This document shows positions 1 through 6,925 of a stretch of 64,000 nucleotides of DNA, one piece after another. Position numbers and translations under genes: made by a program. Origin of the DNA: Fibrivirga algicola (GTDB lineage: Bacteria; Bacteroidota; Bacteroidia; Cytophagales; Spirosomataceae); assembly GCF_011742925.1 (NCBI RefSeq), contig NZ_WAEL01000001.1, positions 372,001-436,000 of the forward strand. Reading direction: 5' to 3'. The notes below the pieces were generated by a model, which saw only the letters and a list, made by a program, of their open reading frames with translations, was not told where the DNA came from and ran no database searches. Position 1 is the first letter of the stretch. Every line of letters starts with the position of its first letter.

Positions 1-533
1 TATAGCAGGCAGAAAAAATATGGTCAACATAAATCAACTGGCCGAAAAAGTGGCTTCATTACACGTAAAAGCCTATTTGTATCTCCCCTTCGTCTTCGTT
101 AATCCACTGGGTGGCGAATTTTGGCACAGACTCAATGCACCCCGGGGGGTATTGACCCATTAGGTAGTCGGATGTGCAAACAGGGTGCTAACCCGGCCTA
201 CTCTACTGATTTGAAAAATATAAGCGAGTAGTAACCAGTGCAGGGTCATTTGTGAAATGGGTAACTGTCTGGTTATCAAAGAGTATACAGAATCCTCGCA
301 CGCGAGCATAGGGGGGATAAATGAAAGCAATCGGGTCACCCTGTTCTCTGAATATGCCGTAACGTGATTTGCGTATTTGGTTGATAGCAATTCAAGGTAA
401 GATTTCACGCTTTGGTCAATATGTCAAGCACCTACCGGTTAGTAAAATAGTCTTATACTCCGGATGTTTTGGTTTACATTAAGCTGCTTTTAGCCCACAC
501 CGGTGTTAAAAAATCACTTAGACTATAAATACA
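1..533. other. Left-end non-coding region, no recognisable gene
   Basis: No convincing gene is seen in this stretch. A 47-codon open frame runs from an ATG at 20 to a TAG at 161-163 on the plus strand, and an 82-codon frame lies on the minus strand at 160-408. Neither has a recognisable motif, hydrophobic leader or compositional support, so both are probably chance. The last 100 bases become AT-rich and presumably hold the promoter of the secreted-protein gene that starts at 534, but no clear TAnnTTTG box could be fixed. Confidence 0.5.
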
Positions 534-974
534 ATGAAAAAGGGAATTTTTACTTTGGCTATTGCGATGCTTACCGGTTTCGCATCTTTTGCTCAATCAT
601 ATTACTCTACCCCCACTACTCAGCCTAGCACTTACTCGACTCCGACTTATTCTACAGGGTCAAGCCTGAATAGCTATAGTACGCCATCAACGACAAACTC
701 GAATACGCGTTATCAGCAAGGTTACACCCGTAGCAATGGAACGTATGTACAGCCTCACGTAAAGACTGAAGCGAATTCGACCAATTTAGATAACTTCTCT
801 ACCCAAGGAAATACTAACCCTTATACCCAGCAACAGGGAACACGAGCGCGTGATTATTCGCCAGAGTCAAGTAATTACGGTCAGGGGCGGCAAATTCAGA
901 CAGGTTCACGCGGTGGCCAATACTACATTAATAGTAACGGGAATAAAACATATGTGCCCAAAAGCCCATACTGA
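534..974 (+). CDS. Small secreted Ser/Thr/Tyr-rich protein
   Basis: The protein has 146 residues. Residues 1-20 form a clear signal peptide (MKKGIFTLAIAMLTGFASFA followed by Q), so it is exported. The mature part is low in hydrophobic residues and rich in Ser, Thr, Tyr, Pro, Gln and Asn, with repeated Tyr-Ser-Thr-Pro-like units at about 22-55. The C-terminus (about 125-146) has a compact GGQYYINSNGNKTYVPKSPY-type ending, a tail I recognise from small hypothetical proteins of Bacteroidota. No enzyme motif is present. It could be a cell-surface or matrix protein; the function is unknown. The ATG lies in an AT-rich leader without a Shine-Dalgarno box, which is usual for this phylum. A perfect hairpin follows the stop codon. 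Confidence 0.75.
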   Translation: MKKGIFTLAIAMLTGFASFAQSYYSTPTTQPSTYSTPTYSTGSSLNSYSTPSTTNSNTRYQQGYTRSNGTYVQPHVKTEANSTNLDNFSTQGNTNPYTQQQGTRARDYSPESSNYGQGRQIQTGSRGGQYYINSNGNKTYVPKSPY

Positions 975-984
975 TCCTGCTTCG

Positions 985-1055
985 AGCATCCTGTAACAAC
1001 AGAGAAGGCTTGTGCTGTATAGTAGCACAAGCCTTCTCTGTTGTTACAGGATGCT
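985..1055 (+). terminator. Perfect 32-bp stem hairpin after the secreted-protein gene
   Basis: Positions 985-1016 and 1024-1055 are exact reverse complements (32 of 32), separated by a 7-nt loop (1017-1023). It starts 10 nt after the stop codon at 974 and faces a convergent gene ending at 1243. No long T-run follows, so as a terminator it would rely on the stem, or act as a processing or stabilising structure. Confidence 0.7.
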
Positions 1056-1242
1056 TATTAACCACATTTGCTTTGGCTTTTAAGCATCTCGATCCAAGAT
1101 TACACGATTTACTCTCTTTTAAATTATCTCATACTATGCAATTAACACCACATCGCTTTACGGTGCTGGCTCCATTATTAAAGTTGTATAGAAGTGCAAC
1201 TGTACAACATATTTTCGCTAGCCGAAATTGCAAAATAGAGTA

Positions 1243-2169
1243 TTAGTTGATGTTCTTTAAAGTATGATATCTTTTTTTGTATTTTGCTATTTTTTCAGTA
1301 GAAAGATCAGTGAAGACTTTCTCATATGGCTTAACGGAAATGTTGTAGTCATTTTTAAGATGATATACTAAGTACCTAGTTAGGTTCTGGCATTCTGGCT
1401 CTGTTAGTTTTCCGACTTCCAATAAGTGTATTTTAATAATTTTATTAATAAAATACTTTTCACCAAGTATTGTAAAAAGTTTATTATTAATATCGCTTGC
1501 AATTCTCAAACATGTTTCTGAATATAAAATTGAATGATGTGGCTTAAGCTGAATTGCAACGTTTGTCACAATTGGCGGTGGTGAGATTGACTTTTTTGGA
1601 AACTTAGTCTTCCAATTCCGAATTGATTCTTTAAATCTGTTATCGTTTGCGATTTCAATTAATTCCCTGCTGGGCTTTCCTGATTCATGTGCAACTGAGT
1701 GCCTTATAGCATCATAAAATTTCAAAACGATAATTAAATCTTCAACTTCACTTATGTCCCAATTTAATTTGGTATATAGCTCTGTTACTTTATGTGTTTT
1801 TCTTTTAATATAGTCATCGTCATCTTCATCTTCGTCAGAATTCGATTCTTGTTTTTCAAAATGTGTTGATAAAATCCCTTCAATTTGTCTAAAGTAAACA
1901 TCGAAAGCGGAATAGACCCAAATTATTGCAGATTTAATTAAGTCATTTTTTAAATTTTCTAATTCAATCTGTGGGGATTTTATGACTCTTGGCGTCCACC
2001 TTTCTCCTGATCTAAGTATTAAGTCGTTTATTAATTCAGAAAGCTCAATCTCATCCTCTATTGAATTATATAGAAAATCAATAGCAACAGTAAAAATCTT
2101 GGTAAAATTATTAAGTCGTGTATGTGATTCGAGATAATTTTTGTACGCCTCAGATTGAAAACCATTCAT
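1243..2169 (-). CDS. HEPN-like protein, AT-rich, probably acquired
   Basis: From the ATG at 2169 the product is 308 residues. The frame is open to 2226, but the internal ATG is preferred because AAAGGTAACAAA sits just before it and because the longer frame runs into tRNA-like sequence. The middle of the protein has a helical segment ending in DAIRHSVAHESG; R-H-S-V-A-H fits the R-x4-H motif of HEPN domains, which are RNases or nucleotide-binding modules often found in toxin-antitoxin, abortive-infection and other conflict systems. An acidic run (SDEDEDDDD) lies in the middle of the protein. I do not recognise the exact family. Base composition is clearly more AT-rich than the 50% GC neighbours, and the gene abuts tRNA-derived sequence and an excisionase-like pseudogene, so it is probably mobile-element cargo. 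No antitoxin partner is visible next to it. Confidence 0.6.
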   Translation of the reverse strand: MNGFQSEAYKNYLESHTRLNNFTKIFTVAIDFLYNSIEDEIELSELINDLILRSGERWTPRVIKSPQIELENLKNDLIKSAIIWVYSAFDVYFRQIEGILSTHFEKQESNSDEDEDDDDYIKRKTHKVTELYTKLNWDISEVEDLIIVLKFYDAIRHSVAHESGKPSRELIEIANDNRFKESIRNWKTKFPKKSISPPPIVTNVAIQLKPHHSILYSETCLRIASDINNKLFTILGEKYFINKIIKIHLLEVGKLTEPECQNLTRYLVYHLKNDYNISVKPYEKVFTDLSTEKIAKYKKRYHTLKNIN

Positions 2170-2224
2170 TTTGTTACCTTTGTTACAGTATTTAGTTAAA
2201 TATACTAGGTTATATAAAGAGTCC

Positions 2225-2259
2225 ATTCTTGGCCATTGGTTCGAATCCAGTCTTCTCCA
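2225..2259 (+). other. tRNA 3'-half-like remnant (possible attachment site)
   Basis: This stretch reads as the 3' half of a tRNA. ATTCTT (2225-2230) would be the 3' strand of the anticodon stem. A five-base T stem (2235-2239 with 2247-2251) encloses the canonical loop TTCGAAT (2240-2246). The acceptor strand CTTCTCC (2252-2258) is followed by discriminator A. No 5' half precedes it. Such 3' tRNA ends are the usual att sites of tyrosine-recombinase elements. No CCA is encoded. Confidence 0.55.
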
Positions 2260-2276
2260 CTCATTTATTCTTTTAT

Positions 2277-2310
2277 GGAGAGGTAAGTCTCAGAGGTAGA
2301 GCTAAGAATC
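2277..2310 (+). other. tRNA 5'-half-like remnant, downstream of the 3' half
   Basis: GGAGAGG (2277-2283) can pair 7 of 7 (one G-U) with the acceptor strand CTTCTCC of the 3' half at 2252-2258. It is followed by TA and a D-arm-like CTCAGAGGTAGAG with one extra base, then AAGAAT (2304-2309), which is complementary to ATTCTT of the 3' half. The two halves are therefore in permuted order, split at the anticodon loop and joined by a 17-nt linker. The D-arm bulge and the lack of a normal U33 suggest decay, so this is not called a working tRNA. Confidence 0.4.
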
Positions 2311-2315
2311 TCATT

Positions 2316-2350
2316 AAGCGCTGCAACTTTAAGATGCAGCGCTTGTTTTT
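2316..2350 (+). terminator. Plus-strand hairpin with T-run after the tRNA-like sequence
   Basis: AAGCGCTGCA (2316-2325) pairs with TGCAGCGCTT (2335-2344) and is followed by GTTTTTT. The T-run lies on the plus strand, so this would terminate transcription coming from the tRNA-like region. It overlaps the 3' end of the minus-strand HTH pseudogene, which has no T-run in its own direction. Confidence 0.5.
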
Positions 2351-2714
2351 TGTGTTGGTGTGGGTGTCTCAAACAATCTATCAATATTAGCTCGACGTAT
2401 TACTGTGAAGCTTCTGAGTTTCGTGACAGGTAGTTCCCCCCGTTCTATGAGCCTATAAAGAGTACGGCGGCTAATGCGTACCAGCCTGGCCGATTCATCA
2501 ACGATTAGATATTCCTCGGCTCGTAGGGTAGCGATTGGTTGCAACCGAATCTGTTCAGTTTGCTGGTTACTAATCTCAACTTTGGCTGAGCGCTGTCGAG
2601 CTTTATAAGCTCGACAGCGCATGTATCACTACAGGTTTTTGTGACAGTCGTTCGTGCCTCGAATGTCTTGCCACAATGGGCGCATATTCGCGTAACTCTG
2701 ATATTGGTACTCAT
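2329..2714 (-). pseudogene. Zinc-ribbon + helix-turn-helix (excisionase-like) DNA-binding protein, frameshifted
   Basis: Two overlapping minus-strand frames make up one gene. The upstream frame (from the ATG at 2714) encodes MSTNIRVTRICAHCGKTFEA and a second Cys pair (CSDTC), a small zinc ribbon. The downstream frame, down to 2329, resumes with RAYKARQRSAKVEIS and then an excisionase-type HTH (about EYLIVDESARLVRISRRTLY, RLIERGELPVTKL, then RRANIDRLFE). The whole order matches a single-chain family common on Bacteroidota mobile elements, as far as I recall. One missing base after the codons for Cys-Ala would restore one frame. The break lies inside a perfect 14-bp hairpin (2590-2620), so replication slippage, a sequencing error or recoding are all possible. 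No slippery heptamer was seen. It is followed towards 2277 by tRNA-like sequence. Confidence 0.7.
2590..2620. repeat. 14-bp perfect hairpin inside the frameshifted HTH gene
   Basis: Positions 2590-2603 and 2607-2620 are exact reverse complements with a 3-nt loop (TAT). The reading frame of the surrounding gene breaks within this palindrome. Confidence 0.85.
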
Positions 2715-2716
2715 CG

Positions 2717-2761
2717 TGTCAGGAGATGTCAGTCTATGTCAACACGTGTCAAGTTGTGTCA
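2717..2761. promoter_or_regulatory. Five TGTCA iterons at exact 10-bp spacing
   Basis: TGTCA occurs at 2717, 2727, 2737, 2747 and 2757, each exactly 10 bp apart, so all copies face nearly the same side of the helix. Read on the minus strand they are TGACA boxes that run right up to the start codon (2714) of the zinc-ribbon/HTH gene. Two of them are extended to TTGACA, a -35-like word. This is the layout of an iteron operator or a recombination-accessory site, possibly bound by the HTH protein itself; that last point is inference. Confidence 0.75.
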
Positions 2762-2890
2762 GAATGTGCCATCATTTCGCCTTTTCTGGCTTGATGTCGT
2801 TTCGTTTACAACCCGAAGTACAACTAAGGTACAAAAATAAACGTAACATACAGCTTTCATATCTTACTAAACCAACACTATAAGATATAG

Positions 2891-2924
2891 AAAAAGCCCT
2901 CTTTTAGAGCTTTAGAGGGGTTTT
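2891..2924 (-). terminator. Terminator of mnmE
   Basis: On the minus strand, 33 nt after the mnmE stop, a stem of about 11 bp (AAAACCCCTCT with AGAGGGCTTTT, one mismatch) is followed by TTTTTC. Confidence 0.65.
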
Positions 2925-2957
2925 ATCTAGGTGATACTAATTGCTTAAAAAGAGTCG

Positions 2958-4388
2958 TTACTTTCCAATGCAAAACCGGCCAAAAATGGAGGCTAGCAGA
3001 TCGTCGGTGGTGACTTCGCCGGTGAGCTCGCCCAACTCGCGGAGGGCGATGCGAAGATCCATGGCAATCCAGTCGGCCGAGGTACCTGCATCGATGGCGG
3101 CGATAGCGTGGGCCAGTGCGTCGTCAGTTGCGATCAGATGCTGAAGGTGACGGGCATTGGTTACTACCGAACTTCCTGCCTGCATGGCCGAATCGGTGCG
3201 GGCGCGGGCCGAAAGTACTGTCTTCAGGGCGTCGATCTGCGCGTCTTTGGCCGAAATCCAGATGATGGGTGAGCTAGGTACGTTGCCCGCCGGTAATCCA
3301 GGGACGGTGCTGGTAGCCGACAGGGTATACAGGCTTCCGTCCAGCGTTTGGCGCGTGGCATCGGGAGTAGCATCGGACTTATTGCCTACGAGAACATAAG
3401 GCTTGCCCGATTCGGCCAGTTCGGCGATGGTTTCCTGTAGCTCATCGGGGGTAGTGGTGGTGCCGTCGAAGAGGTAAACGACCAGGGCGGCTTTATCGAT
3501 TTGCTGCCGGGTACGTGCCACGCCAATGGCCTCGATGGTATCGGTCGTGTCGCGCAGGCCAGCGGTGTCGATGAGGCGAAAGCGCACACCGTCGATGAAC
3601 AACTCGTCTTCGATCACGTCACGGGTGGTGCCGGGAATGTCAGAGACGATGGCTTTTTCTTCGTTCAGCAGCGCGTTCAACAAGGTCGACTTACCGGCGT
3701 TGGGTTTACCCACAATCACCGTTGGCACGCCGTTTTTAATCACGTTCCCGGCCGAGAACGATTCGATTAGCGGTTGAATGACGGCCCGGATGGTCTGCAT
3801 CAGTCCACGCAACTGGTCGCGTTTCGCAAACTCGACATCTTCCTCGCCAAAATCCAGTTCCAGTTCAACAAGCGCCACAAAGTCGATGAGTTGCTGGCGG
3901 AGGTCTTTCAGCCGTTTTGAGAACCCGCCCCGCAACTGACTCAGCGCCGCACGGTGACTGGCGGCTGAGTCGGCGGCAATAACGTCGGCTACCGCTTCAG
4001 CCTGTACCAGATCGAACTGCCCATTCAGAAAGGCCCGTTGCGTGAATTCGCCCGGTTTAGCCAGACGGGCGCCCGCCTGCACTAACTCACTCAGTATCTG
4101 GCGGATGATGTATTCCGACCCGTGGCACGAAATCTCGACAACGTCTTCTTTCGTAAACGACTTCGGGCTCTTGAACACTGTTACCAGCACTTCATCAATT
4201 ATGGCATCAGTGGCCGAACGCAACGTACCGAAATGGGCCGTATGGCTAGCCTGCTCAGTTAGGTCTTTACCGCGAAAGAGGCGGTTGGTAAGGGCAATAG
4301 CACCATCGCCCGACACGCGGATAACGGCAATAGCCCCAATGCCGGGAGCCGTGGCAAGGGCCACAATGGGTTCAAGCTGGTGGATCAA
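2958..4388 (-). CDS. mnmE: tRNA uridine-5-carboxymethylaminomethyl modification GTPase MnmE
   Basis: MnmE works with MnmG to modify the wobble uridine of tRNAs. The 476-residue product has the family layout: an N-terminal formyl-tetrahydrofolate-binding domain (about 1-120, with ALATAPGIGAIAVIRVSG), a helical domain, and an inserted GTPase with G1 GKPNAGKS (227-234), the DIPGTTRD switch, DTAG (G3) and NKSD (G4). It ends in the diagnostic FCIGK, whose Cys is required for modification. The start is TTG at 4388; the only upstream in-frame space runs into a stop within a palindrome, and no ATG is available. The palindrome's near arm ends 10 nt upstream of this start. Function is confident; the unusual start is read directly from sequence. 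Confidence 0.96.
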   Translation of the reverse strand: MIHQLEPIVALATAPGIGAIAVIRVSGDGAIALTNRLFRGKDLTEQASHTAHFGTLRSATDAIIDEVLVTVFKSPKSFTKEDVVEISCHGSEYIIRQILSELVQAGARLAKPGEFTQRAFLNGQFDLVQAEAVADVIAADSAASHRAALSQLRGGFSKRLKDLRQQLIDFVALVELELDFGEEDVEFAKRDQLRGLMQTIRAVIQPLIESFSAGNVIKNGVPTVIVGKPNAGKSTLLNALLNEEKAIVSDIPGTTRDVIEDELFIDGVRFRLIDTAGLRDTTDTIEAIGVARTRQQIDKAALVVYLFDGTTTTPDELQETIAELAESGKPYVLVGNKSDATPDATRQTLDGSLYTLSATSTVPGLPAGNVPSSPIIWISAKDAQIDALKTVLSARARTDSAMQAGSSVVTNARHLQHLIATDDALAHAIAAIDAGTSADWIAMDLRIALRELGELTGEVTTDDLLASIFGRFCIGK

Positions 4389-4398
4389 AACTAGTTTA

Positions 4399-4486
4399 AA
4401 GTTTGTCGTTTATGGTTTGATGTTGCGTTGCTGATCTGGCATTACGTGCTCACGCAACGCAACATCAAACCATAAACGACAAACTT
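4399..4486. repeat. Heptad-arm palindrome filling the mpaB-like/mnmE gap
   Basis: Positions 4399-4430 and 4455-4486 are exact reverse complements (32 bp) with a 24-nt loop. The arm reads in strict 7-nt units: GTTTGTC, GTTTATG, GTTTGAT (4401-4421), then GTTGC and GTTGC (4422-4431). It overlaps the stop codon of the upstream gene by 1 nt and ends 10 nt before the mnmE start, so the whole gap is the hairpin. Confidence 0.9.
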
Positions 4487-5517
4487 CAACCAATAGCGGA
4501 CGGTATCAATTTCGGGAAAATTGGCAGGCGGCTGACAACACTCATCAGTCGTGCTTCGACAGGTACGTTCGGAATACCAAGCGCATTGGCGTGGTCGTTG
4601 CCGAGGAAGAAACGCATCTGGGCAGCGGCGAGGTTCCGAGCGTTTTCACTGCCTGCCTGTTTACCGATAGTATCGAGCAGGGCTTTGGTCAGGCCGGTGC
4701 CCGCTTCAGAAGGCGTGAACTGCCGGTTTACGATCAGCTTATCAAGCAGGTAGGCTTCACGCAGGTTTCGGGGCAACAGCTCGTCGGCCACGCCATTGAG
4801 GTAACCCACCACGTTGATATGGTGCATGTAATCATCCTCCTCGTCGCTCGTCAGGCTAATCCCCATTTTCCGGAGCCCCCGCAACACGATGTAACTAAAC
4901 GAGCCGATCGTTCCCAGCATGTCTTCCTGGCAAACCGGCATGCCCCACTCCATGTTCCAGCGACCTGTATGCAGGCCAAACCAGCGCGAAGCCGCATGGA
5001 TCAGTCTGATTTTGAGGGTGTACCTGATTGCTTTGTCAGACGCCCCCCAGTTTTTAGGGTCATTTACGGCAAACACCCATTCACCCGTTTCCTGTAGGCG
5101 GCGTGCGGTATCTGTGCGGATGCGGTCGGTGAGCCAGAGTAGTTGCACGCCGTTGGCCCCCAGGTATGTGTAGGGGAGCGAGAATGTGCCAAGAATCAGT
5201 CCGATCACACCGATATGTTTTTGGTAAAACGCCATGCCACGGCGCATCTGATCGGTATTGGCCCAGGGGGGCAAGTGCGAGAACGTGCTGAAAAACTGCT
5301 GAACAGCCTCAGGCTGACTACTGGTGTCGAAGGTAGTGTTATCAGCCAGCCAGCGCATCAGCGTAGCCACACCTTCACGACCACCCTCGGCCACTACGGT
5401 GGCAATAACGGCATCGGCAGGGGGATCGCCAACCTGGCGGTACTGGTCGAGTTGGGTACTGGTAAACGTTCGGGTGGGAATAACTGCGTTGGCCATAACA
5501 GGAAAGCTGTTTGACAA
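4486..5517 (-). CDS. MpaB/Lcp-family oxygenase (DUF2236)
   Basis: The 343-residue protein resembles the DUF2236 family, which includes the fungal ER oxygenase MpaB and bacterial latex-clearing proteins, b-type haem enzymes that cleave C=C bonds of polyisoprenoids. The family helices carry LPPWANTDQMRRG near residue 85, then KIRLIHAASRW with a conserved Arg and His, and WNMEWGMPVCQEDML. In the family, Arg and His in such positions serve catalysis and haem ligation. No signal peptide is evident; MSNSFPVMANAVIP could equally start at the second Met (residue 8). The substrate is not predictable. It is upstream of mnmE on the same strand, separated only by a palindrome that overlaps its stop codon. 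Confidence 0.75.
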   Translation of the reverse strand: MSNSFPVMANAVIPTRTFTSTQLDQYRQVGDPPADAVIATVVAEGGREGVATLMRWLADNTTFDTSSQPEAVQQFFSTFSHLPPWANTDQMRRGMAFYQKHIGVIGLILGTFSLPYTYLGANGVQLLWLTDRIRTDTARRLQETGEWVFAVNDPKNWGASDKAIRYTLKIRLIHAASRWFGLHTGRWNMEWGMPVCQEDMLGTIGSFSYIVLRGLRKMGISLTSDEEDDYMHHINVVGYLNGVADELLPRNLREAYLLDKLIVNRQFTPSEAGTGLTKALLDTIGKQAGSENARNLAAAQMRFFLGNDHANALGIPNVPVEARLMSVVSRLPIFPKLIPSAIG

Positions 5518-5574
5518 ACAACAAATTATGCGGGTATTTGATTGCCCGTTGCTGACCCGAAATAGTGGTACAGG

Positions 5575-6336
5575 CTACAAGCGGATTTGTAAACCGTCGT
5601 AGCCCAGTTGCACACCGGGTGGCAGTTGCTGATTCACCTCACGATGGAGACCCATCTGGTGGCTGATGTGCGTCAGGTACGTTCGTTCAGGACGAATGCG
5701 TTCGATAAGCGCGAGTGACTCGCTGAGGGCGAAATGGGAGAGGTGGGGTTCCTGACGTAGGGCATCCAGCACCAGCACGCGGGTACCCTGTACTTTTTCG
5801 AGCTCGCTGTCGCTGATGGAATTGAGGTCTGTCAGGTACGTGAAATCACCGATCCTGAAACCAAAAACAGGCAACTTATGGTGCAGTACATTGATTGGAA
5901 TGATGGGTACGCCCATTACCTCAAACGGCTCGCTGGTGATCTCGGTGGTCGTAATTCGGGGAATACCGGGGTATTTGAACTCGGCAAAAATATACTCGAA
6001 CTCCCGCTCCAATTGCTGCAGTACACTCGCCCGGGCGTAGACCGGCATGTCTTGCCCGCTCCGAAAATTATAGGCGCGAACTTCATCGAGGCCCGCCGTA
6101 TGATCTTTGTGCTCGTGGGTGTACAGGACGGCGTCGAGCTGCTGAAGATTCAATCGAAGCACCTGTTGCCGAAAGTCAGGGCCTGTGTCGATCACAAAAC
6201 TCTTGCCCGCCACCAGCACATGCGCCGATGTCCGTAGCCGTTTGTCGCGAAAATCGACCGACCGGCAGACGGCGCACTGGCAACCAATCATCGGAACGCC
6301 CGACGACGTACCTGTGCCGAGAAGGGTAACGACCAT
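5575..6336 (-). CDS. MBL-fold metallo-hydrolase, PhnP-like
   Basis: The 253-residue protein has the N-terminal LLGTGTSSGVPMIGC with a Cys cluster (CQCAVC), as in PhnP-type phosphodiesterases. It also has the metallo-beta-lactamase metal motif THEHKDHTAG at about residue 93, further conserved His and Asp (VLHHKLPVFG, YLTDLN, LDALRQ), and a C-terminal YLTHISHQMG. PhnP hydrolyses cyclic phosphoribosyl phosphate in phosphonate metabolism, but no phn genes are nearby, so the substrate is open. The start ATG at 6336 is 7 nt from the near arm of a heptad palindrome. Cytoplasmic, no leader. Probably a housekeeping hydrolase of Bacteroidota. Confidence 0.85.
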   Translation of the reverse strand: MVVTLLGTGTSSGVPMIGCQCAVCRSVDFRDKRLRTSAHVLVAGKSFVIDTGPDFRQQVLRLNLQQLDAVLYTHEHKDHTAGLDEVRAYNFRSGQDMPVYARASVLQQLEREFEYIFAEFKYPGIPRITTTEITSEPFEVMGVPIIPINVLHHKLPVFGFRIGDFTYLTDLNSISDSELEKVQGTRVLVLDALRQEPHLSHFALSESLALIERIRPERTYLTHISHQMGLHREVNQQLPPGVQLGYDGLQIRL

Positions 6337-6343
6337 GATGCTA

Positions 6344-6435
6344 GTTTACTGTTTACCGTCTGCTGTTTTCGGTTGCATAGCTGGTTGAGGGGGCCTGAAT
6401 CGGTCGCGCAACAGAAAACGGAAGACAGTAAACAG
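6344..6435. repeat. Heptad-arm palindrome between receiver gene and PhnP-like gene
   Basis: The left arm is GTTTACT, GTTTACC, GTCTGCT, GTTTTCG (6344-6371), then GTTGC (6372-6376). The right arm 6408-6435 is its reverse complement with about 4 mismatches over 28 nt (6349-6376). It ends 9 nt from the receiver gene stop and 7 nt from the PhnP-like start codon, filling the gap. Confidence 0.8.
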
Positions 6436-6443
6436 AAGACTGT

Positions 6444-6824
6444 TTATTTATCTGTGAGTTGATTAACCACCTCAACGAGGCGGTCGAAATTGAGGGGCTT
6501 TACCAGCACATCGTTGAAACCAGCCGACTTGAACTCTTCTTCGGTGTAGTTCCGGGCGTTGCCGGTAATAGCCACGATGGGCACGTTTGCCTTGGTTTGA
6601 TCACCTAAAGCGCGAACTTGCTTTACGCATTCCATGCCGTCCATCACGGGCATGTTGATATCGAGCAGCAAGATCGAAAAGTCTTCTTTGTCAAGAATCT
6701 GCAGTACCTGCTCGCCGTTTTTCACCGCCGTAATATCGTAGTTCTGAAACTCCAGAATCTTACGGGCTAGGTTTTGAATGACAGAACTGTCTTCGGCAAT
6801 CAGGACACGTTTTGAGGAAGCCAT
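6444..6824 (-). CDS. Single-domain response regulator (CheY-like receiver)
   Basis: The 126-residue protein is a lone receiver domain. Visible are the acidic pair near the N-terminus (VLIAEDSS), the phosphoacceptor Asp in LLLDINMPVMDG (about residue 54), the conserved Thr in VAITGNA, and the Lys in VLVKPLNF. No output domain is fused, so it acts by binding a partner or as a phosphorelay intermediate. The large hybrid kinase at 7660-11361 could be its donor, but it is not in the same operon (the WapI-like gene lies between on the other strand), so this is only a suggestion. Confidence 0.9.
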   Translation of the reverse strand: MASSKRVLIAEDSSVIQNLARKILEFQNYDITAVKNGEQVLQILDKEDFSILLLDINMPVMDGMECVKQVRALGDQTKANVPIVAITGNARNYTEEEFKSAGFNDVLVKPLNFDRLVEVVNQLTDK

Positions 6825-6925
6825 GCGGTGCGTAGGGGATGTTTTCGGTGGGTGAAATTAGCGCAAAAAGCTCAGCCTATTTCACCAAAACCTAAAATCG
6901 GTTAGAGAAAATTTTATGTACGAGT

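Noticed and set aside
1010-1246. 78-codon plus-strand frame after the first hairpin
   Set aside because: It starts inside the perfect 32-bp hairpin and has no recognisable features; the convergent HEPN-like gene covers its end.
2755-2957. Possible promoter pair TTGACA in the TGTCA array
   Set aside because: The two TTGACA words are part of the 10-bp array and lack a matching -7 box at a proper distance, so they are not called a promoter.
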